NCBI GenBank assembly: GCA_036268355.1
Contig: DATAUG010000259.1
Span: 103,630-167,629 of the forward strand
Direction: 5' to 3'
From: DASQPJ01 sp036268355
GTDB taxonomy: Bacteria; Actinomycetota; Actinomycetes; Sporichthyales; Sporichthyaceae
DNA length: 64,000 nucleotides
Made by a program: the position numbers and the translations under genes. Positions 62,757 to 64,000 of the stretch are shown here, piece after piece. Numbering within the stretch: position 1 is the first letter of the stretch; each line of letters starts with the position of its first letter. The notes beneath the pieces are model-generated. The model was not told the DNA's origin. It saw nothing but the letters and a program-made list of their open reading frames with translations, and ran no database searches.

Positions 62757-63908
62757 GTGACCGGATCGGCGTCCGGGGGCGCCTACGACTGGGTCACCGA
62801 ACACGCCGCGCAACGCGAGGCGGCCGGGCTGCGCCGCCGGGTCCGGCCAAGGCAATCCGACGACCGCGTGCTCGACCTGGCGGGCAACGACTATCTGGGC
62901 CTGTGCGGCCATCCCGATGTGCTGGCCGCGGCCGCCCGGGCGCTGAAGGAATGGGGCGCGGGCGCGACGGGGTCCCGGCTGGTGACCGGCTCGACCGCGC
63001 TGCACGCGGACCTCGAAACCGCCGCGGCCGATCTGTTGGGCACCGATTCGGCGCTGGCTTTCTCCTCCGGCTACCTGGCCAACATCGGGGCGGTCACCGC
63101 GTTGACCGGGCCGGGCTGCCTGATCGTCTCGGACGCGGGCAACCACGCCTCATTGATCGACGCCTGCCGGCTGTCGCGCGCTCGGGTCGCGGTGACCCCG
63201 CACCGCGACGTGGCGGCCGTGGAGCGGGCACTCGCCGAGCGGAGGGAAACCCGCGCGGTGGTGCTGACCGACGGAGTTTTCTCCGTCGACGGCGACGTCG
63301 CGCCGCTGGCGGAGCTTGCCGCGGTCGCCCGGCGGCACGGCGCCGGCCTGATCGTCGACGAGGCGCACGCGATCGGCGTGATCGGCCCCGCGGGCCGAGG
63401 CAGCGTGCACGCCGCCGGCCTGGCCGGGGCGCCCGACGTGGTGGTCACCGGCGTGCTGTCCAAGTCGCTGGGTTCGCAGGGCGGCCTGGTCGCCGGGCCG
63501 CGCGGCGTCGTCGAGCACGTGGTCGACACCGCCCGCAGCTTCATCTTCGACACCGGGCTGGCGCCGGCCGCGGCGGGTGCGGCGCTCGGGGCGGTGGAGC
63601 TGCTCCGAGCCAATCCGAGCCTGCCCGCGGCGGTGCGGGCCCGGGCGCGGGACCTGTATGGGATCGCCCGCAGCCTGGGGCTGGACGCCATCGAACCGGC
63701 CGCCGCGGTCTGCGGGATCCGCATCGGCCGCCCGGAGGTCGCGGTCGCCTGCGCGACCGCCTGCCTGGAGACCGGGGTGCGGGTGGGCTGCTTCCGGCCG
63801 CCGTCGGTGCCGGCCGGCCGCTCCTGCCTGCGGCTGACCGCGCGCGCCGACCTGACCGAGGCCGATCTGACGCTTGCGGCTGCGGTGCTGGGCGAGGTGC
63901 TTCGGTGA
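62757..63908 (+). CDS. bioF: 8-amino-7-oxononanoate synthase
   Basis: PLP enzyme (fold type I) joining pimeloyl-ACP/CoA and alanine in the first step of biotin ring assembly. 383 residues from the GTG at 62757. Motifs: NDYLGLCGHPDV, GATGSRLVTG, SDAGNHASLIDACR, DEAHAIGVIGPAGRG and the PLP-lysine segment TGVLSKSLGSQGG. The stop overlaps the bioD start (GTGA), so the two are coupled. Confidence 0.95.
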   Translation: MTGSASGGAYDWVTEHAAQREAAGLRRRVRPRQSDDRVLDLAGNDYLGLCGHPDVLAAAARALKEWGAGATGSRLVTGSTALHADLETAAADLLGTDSALAFSSGYLANIGAVTALTGPGCLIVSDAGNHASLIDACRLSRARVAVTPHRDVAAVERALAERRETRAVVLTDGVFSVDGDVAPLAELAAVARRHGAGLIVDEAHAIGVIGPAGRGSVHAAGLAGAPDVVVTGVLSKSLGSQGGLVAGPRGVVEHVVDTARSFIFDTGLAPAAAGAALGAVELLRANPSLPAAVRARARDLYGIARSLGLDAIEPAAAVCGIRIGRPEVAVACATACLETGVRVGCFRPPSVPAGRSCLRLTARADLTEADLTLAAAVLGEVLR

Positions 63909-64000
63909 CCGTCCTGATCGTCACCGGGACCGGCACCGATGTCGGCAAGACCGTCGCGACGGCGGCGATTGCAGCGTGCTCGGACGCGCGCGTGGCGGTG
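63905..64000 (+). CDS. bioD: Dethiobiotin synthetase, 5' part only
   Basis: 32 codons at the right window edge. Starts with GTG overlapping the bioF stop. The first residues VTVLIVTGTGTDVGKTVAT contain the P-loop GTGTDVGKT characteristic of BioD, which forms the ureido ring of biotin from diaminopelargonate and CO2 with ATP. The rest lies outside the window. Confidence 0.93.
   Translation, partial: MTVLIVTGTGTDVGKTVATAAIAACSDARVAV

Overview
The window is 64 kb of very GC-rich DNA from an actinobacterium. Actinobacterial markers include the argS-lysA-hom-thrC-thrB-rho-rpmE-prfA order, a complete mce lipid-importer operon, a Kgd-type 2-oxoglutarate decarboxylase, WhiB1 next to a PdtaS-like kinase, nickel superoxide dismutase with its SodX protease, and a DnaE2/ImuA'/ImuB mutasome with LexA boxes of the TCGAAC-N4-GTTCGA type. 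Gene content resembles soil Frankiales/Geodermatophilales-type genomes, but species cannot be named from sequence alone. No rRNA, CRISPR array or intact insertion sequence was seen. The only complete RNA gene is a tRNA-Arg(CCG).

Layout. 0-11 kb, minus strand: translation and termination genes (prfA, rpmE, rho, argS) with the aspartate-family pathway (lysA, hom, thrC, thrB); a small secreted protein of opposite orientation sits between rho and rpmE. 11.2-13.5 kb: tRNA-Arg followed by a decayed copy of its own 3' half and a 79-bp tandem repeat, then a nitronate monooxygenase and a PrmC-related methyltransferase. 13.5-21.6 kb, minus: a cysteine-rich copper-binding helical bundle, a 538-residue protein of unknown function, dnaE2, imuB and imuA'. 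21.7-29.5 kb: a CitE-like lyase, an uncharacterised protein, an aspartase/fumarase-superfamily lyase and a PLP enzyme in one tight plus-strand run, facing an ArgH-like lyase that lies downstream of serS and a DUF427 gene.

29.8-49.8 kb is a lipid region: fadA-fadB and an enoyl-CoA hydratase, a secreted lipase, an acyl-ACP desaturase, the operon yrbEA-yrbEB-mceABCDEF plus an Mce-associated protein, and divergent to it an acyl-CoA synthetase and a PYROXD2-like flavoprotein. 49.8-64 kb holds a PiT phosphate transporter, kgd with its small downstream companion, an orphan nucleotidyltransferase, an RlmA-like methyltransferase, a medium-chain dehydrogenase, divergent sodX/sodN, whiB1 and a pdtaS-like kinase (convergent), a DUF2785 protein, and bioF with the start of bioD.

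The most unusual signals are non-coding. A 15-bp palindrome, CTGACG-N3-CGTCAG, occurs perfectly six times, mostly at gene boundaries and mostly next to lipid genes. Two hairpins share fixed outer arms (TTGCGTCCGG) while their inner stem sequence differs but stays paired. Two separate gene starts in the mce operon are tandemly duplicated, each leaving a mini-frame that keeps an ATGA overlap. The best candidate for an undescribed enzyme system is the two-lyase/PLP-enzyme/CitE cluster at 21.7-27.8 kb.
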